DNA of 64,000 nucleotides from Burkholderia cepacia (GTDB lineage Bacteria; Pseudomonadota; Gammaproteobacteria; Burkholderiales; Burkholderiaceae), in assembly GCF_029962485.1 (NCBI RefSeq), contig NZ_CP073639.1:186001-250000 (forward strand), read 5' to 3'. The stretch's first letter is position 1. Each line of letters begins with the position of its first letter. Shown here piece after piece: positions 63,533 to 64,000 of this stretch. Made by a program: the position numbers and the translations under genes. The notes beneath the pieces are model-generated. The model was not told where the DNA came from, searched no databases, and was given only the letters and a program-made list of their open reading frames with translations.

Positions 63533-64000
63533 GTACAACAACGTCTAAACGCTTGCGCCTGTCGGGCGTGTTTTCCCTCTTCCTGTTCCTTGCTTGTACC
63601 GCTTGCTCGATGAACGATTCCCTTCCGAGAAATATGTCGCTCGACGCTTTCAATCCGCATCGCGAGACGTTTGATTGCGTGCACGAAGCCGCCGTAGTGC
63701 CGGCCGTTGATCCTGATGCGGACCGCTGGAATCAGCAGGCGATGACGATGACGAGCGCGTTGTTGTGGCCGAACCAGCGCGACTATGCTGGTGCCGTCGC
63801 ATTGTGGAGCAAGGCTGCTGAGCGCAAGCACTGGAAGGCGATGCTGAACCTCGCAAATGCTTACGCTCAAGGGCTGGGTGTCGATCGCAATACCGAGCGC
63901 GCGGTGCAGATCACCGAGCAGGCAATGAAGCTGGGCATACCCGCGGCCTACGATCTGATGGGTACGTACTACATGAACGGAGTCGGGGTAAAGCAGGATG
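63529..64000 (+). CDS. Sel1-repeat lipoprotein (3' partial)
   Basis: 157 residues visible. Lipoprotein signal with lipobox-like ACTAC (MSTTTSKRLRLSGVFSLFLF...CTACSMN), then Sel1/TPR-like repeats: DYAGAVALWSKAAERKHWKAM, LNLANAYAQGLGVDRNTERAV, AAYDLMGTYYMNGVGVKQD. In Burkholderia, genes of this kind often neighbour type VI secretion effectors and may act as immunity or accessory proteins; the partner lies beyond the window. Confidence 0.8.
   Translation, partial: MSTTTSKRLRLSGVFSLFLFLACTACSMNDSLPRNMSLDAFNPHRETFDCVHEAAVVPAVDPDADRWNQQAMTMTSALLWPNQRDYAGAVALWSKAAERKHWKAMLNLANAYAQGLGVDRNTERAVQITEQAMKLGIPAAYDLMGTYYMNGVGVKQD

Overview
The window is about 64 kb of very GC-rich DNA with GC-ending codons, dense short operons, many transcriptional regulators and OmpC-type porins. 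This suits a Burkholderia, most likely of the B. cepacia complex; that is inferred from general resemblance of the proteins, not from a search. No rRNA, tRNA, CRISPR array or insertion sequence was seen.

Layout. 1-11 kb: a chloroperoxidase-like hydrolase cut by the window start, a divergent LysR/LysE pair, a small GGCT-fold protein, two exported proteins (one DUF3142), two lipoproteins (one with eight repeated blades), an AraC regulator and an unknown protein with a nuclease-like motif. 11-24.6 kb: a sugar-acid/galactose locus of the De Ley-Doudoroff type. It holds a keto-acid hydratase, an ABC sugar transporter (binding protein, two permeases, ATPase), an SDR dehydrogenase, galactonate dehydratase dgoD, an SMP-30 lactonase, a LacI regulator, a porin, dgoK and a beta-helix lipoprotein. 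Three near-identical LacI-type palindromes (consensus GGGAAAGCGCTTTCCC) sit in its two control regions. The expected KDPGal aldolase is absent. 24.7-26.1 kb: a universal stress protein and two small envelope proteins. 26.5-35.5 kb: an AraC regulator divergent from an acyl-CoA degradation operon (crotonase, SCP2-type thiolase, acyl-CoA dehydrogenase, SDR, acyl-CoA ligase), followed by a BON protein and a porin.

35.7-50.9 kb is mixed: a membrane protein, an orphan tyrosine recombinase, a degenerate MoeA-like protein fused to an SMI1/KNR4 (SUKH) domain, a TfoX-N protein, a D-amino-acid-dehydrogenase/ABC-binding-protein pair opposite a MocR regulator, a DUF4132 protein, and a second MocR regulator. 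A decayed third MocR tail lies beside the molybdenum cofactor genes.

51-58 kb: molybdenum cofactor and formate dehydrogenase maturation genes (fdhD, moeA, moaA, moaE, moaD, all on the minus strand) stand back to back with a cyanide-insensitive cytochrome bd oxidase (cioA, cioB). 58-64 kb: a bestrophin-like channel, a SUKH protein and a glyoxalase-fold protein each carrying a single-base frameshift, a SnoaL-like and a VOC protein, a TrpRS with an unusual leader dyad, and an AT-richer junction leading into a Sel1-repeat lipoprotein cut by the window end.

Most unusual items: the MoeA-SUKH fusion, the paired frameshifts near 60 kb, the MocR relic, the TGTGTG repeat field at 44.2-44.4 kb, and the TrpRS leader.
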